6,606 nt of DNA from assembly GCA_902796295.1 (NCBI GenBank), contig CADBOL010000311.1:1-6606 (forward strand), written 5' to 3'. Source of the DNA: Oscillospiraceae bacterium (GTDB lineage Bacteria > Bacillota > Clostridia > Oscillospirales > Acutalibacteraceae). Shown here piece after piece: positions 5,661 to 6,606 of this stretch (position 1 is the first letter of the stretch; every line of letters starts with the position of its first letter). Below the pieces are notes generated by a model. That model ran no database searches and was not told where the DNA came from. It saw only the letters and a list, made by a program, of their open reading frames with translations. The translations under genes and the position numbers were made by a program.

Positions 5661-6606
5661 ATGAATATTGATAAGTACACAAAAAAGAGTATTGAGGCGA
5701 TACAGTCGGCGCAGAATATCGCCGCTGAGCACGGCAACCAGCAGATTGAGCAGACTCATCTGTTTTATGCCCTGCTCGCCCAGGAAAACGGTCTGATTTC
5801 CTCTCTGATAAGGAGTATGGGCATCAACCCCTCCGCCCTGCTCGGCACACTGCAGACAAAAATCGATTCTCTGCCTAAAGTGAGCGGCGGCAGTCAGTAT
5901 TTCTCACAGGCGGCGGCTTCCGCAATTGATGAGGCGGAAAAAACAGCATCCAATATGAAGGATGACTATGTTTCGGTTGAGCATATCATGCTCGGCATCA
6001 TCAAAAAAGCCGACCCCGATATGAAACAGATTCTCAGAGGCGCGGATATTGACGAAAACAAGTTCCTCTCCGCTCTCAAAAACGTCAGAGGCTCCGGCTC
6101 GGTCAAGAGCGACAACCCCGAAGATACATACGATGCTCTGAAAAAATACGGCCGCGATCTGACCGAGATGGCGAGGCAGCAAAAGCTCGACCCCGTTATC
6201 GGCAGAGACGAGGAAATCAGAAACGTCATCAGGATTCTTTCGAGAAAGACAAAAAACAATCCCTGCCTGATAGGTGAGCCGGGTGTCGGCAAAACAGCAA
6301 TAGCCGAGGGCCTCGCGCAGAGGATAATCAAGGGCGATGTGCCCGACAGGCTCAAAGACAGGACTCTGTTTTCGCTCGATATGGGCTCGCTCGTCGCGGG
6401 CGCAAAATACAGAGGCGAGTTTGAGGAGCGTCTGAAGGCCGTGCTCACGGAGATTCAGAAGAGCGACGGCAGGATTATTCTTTTCATAGACGAGCTTCAT
6501 CTTATAGTCGGCGCGGGCAAGACAGACGGCGCCATGGACGCCGGCAATATTCTCAAGCCCATGCTCGCAAGGGGCGAACTCCACTGTATCGGCGCGACTA
6601 CTCTGA
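5661..6606 (+). CDS. clpB: ATP-dependent disaggregase ClpB, N-terminal part (cut by window end)
   Basis: The frame is open from the ATG at 5661 to the window edge: 315 codons plus one base, of a protein normally around 860 residues. ClpB is a cytoplasmic hexameric AAA+ machine that, with DnaK, pulls polypeptides out of aggregates after heat stress. Residues 1-145 are the Clp N-domain, with two related helical repeats ([11 protein letters not shown] at 29-39 and [11 protein letters not shown] at 104-114). NBD1 follows, opening with the ClpB-like segment [20 protein letters not shown] (158-177). It carries Walker A GEPGVGKT (205-212), the pore loop [10 protein letters not shown] (247-256, Y250) and Walker B ILFIDELH (273-280, catalytic E278). 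The last visible segment, GATTL, is the sensor-1 area. The middle coiled coil and NBD2 lie outside the window. The ClpB-like NBD1 sequence favours ClpB over ClpC. Upstream CIRCE predicts HrcA control. Confidence 0.95.
   Translation, partial: MNIDKYTKKSIEAIQSAQNIAAEHGNQQIEQTHLFYALLAQENGLISSLIRSMGINPSALLGTLQTKIDSLPKVSGGSQYFSQAAASAIDEAEKTASNMKDDYVSVEHIMLGIIKKADPDMKQILRGADIDENKFLSALKNVRGSGSVKSDNPEDTYDALKKYGRDLTEMARQQKLDPVIGRDEEIRNVIRILSRKTKNNPCLIGEPGVGKTAIAEGLAQRIIKGDVPDRLKDRTLFSLDMGSLVAGAKYRGEFEERLKAVLTEIQKSDGRIILFIDELHLIVGAGKTDGAMDAGNILKPMLARGELHCIGATTL

Noticed and set aside
5904..6584. 226-codon minus-strand frame within clpB
   Set aside because: It is antisense to the ClpB N-domain and NBD1 motifs; GC-rich third codon positions explain the lack of stops.

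Overview
The window looks like chromosomal DNA from a low-to-mid GC Clostridia-type Firmicute, plausibly an Oscillospiraceae/Ruminococcaceae-like gut bacterium. The grounds are a DnaD-domain protein next to a DnaC/DnaI-type helicase loader, a perfect CIRCE (HrcA) operator, strong AGGAGG ribosome binding sites, frequent AGA/AGG codons and a short GC-rich intergenic hairpin repeat. The genus assignment is inference.

Layout. Bases 1-53 may hold the last codons of an upstream gene. Bases 58-123 carry an intergenic element: a 9-bp perfect hairpin followed by a 7-base periodic tract. A good sigma-A promoter (288-316) then drives three closely packed plus-strand genes: a DnaD-domain protein with two YxxxIxxxW-like motifs (368-1381), a zinc-finger AAA+ helicase loader (1378-2352, ATGA overlap) and the RNA-binding protein Tex (2363-4531, 10-base gap). 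A hairpin at 4573-4608 probably ends this operon.

Next comes an AT-richer hicAB toxin-antitoxin module (4771-5354). It has its own near-consensus promoter, an inverted repeat at the predicted transcription start, an ATGA overlap between toxin and antitoxin, and a much stronger ribosome binding site for the antitoxin. A long hairpin (5359-5410) follows. On the minus strand this hairpin runs directly into six T residues and sits just past the stop codon of a 42-codon open frame that has no start. This looks like the surviving 3' end and terminator of a lost minus-strand gene.

The window closes with a perfect CIRCE element (5544-5570) and the first 315 codons of the chaperone gene clpB (from 5661), cut by the window edge.

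How the genes relate. The first two genes act together in loading the replicative helicase; Tex is a transcription-associated housekeeping factor. hicAB is an independent accessory module. clpB is a heat-shock unit probably repressed by HrcA. I see no clear new multi-gene system. The most unusual parts are the truncated minus-strand remnant with its terminator and the hicAB insertion between two housekeeping units.
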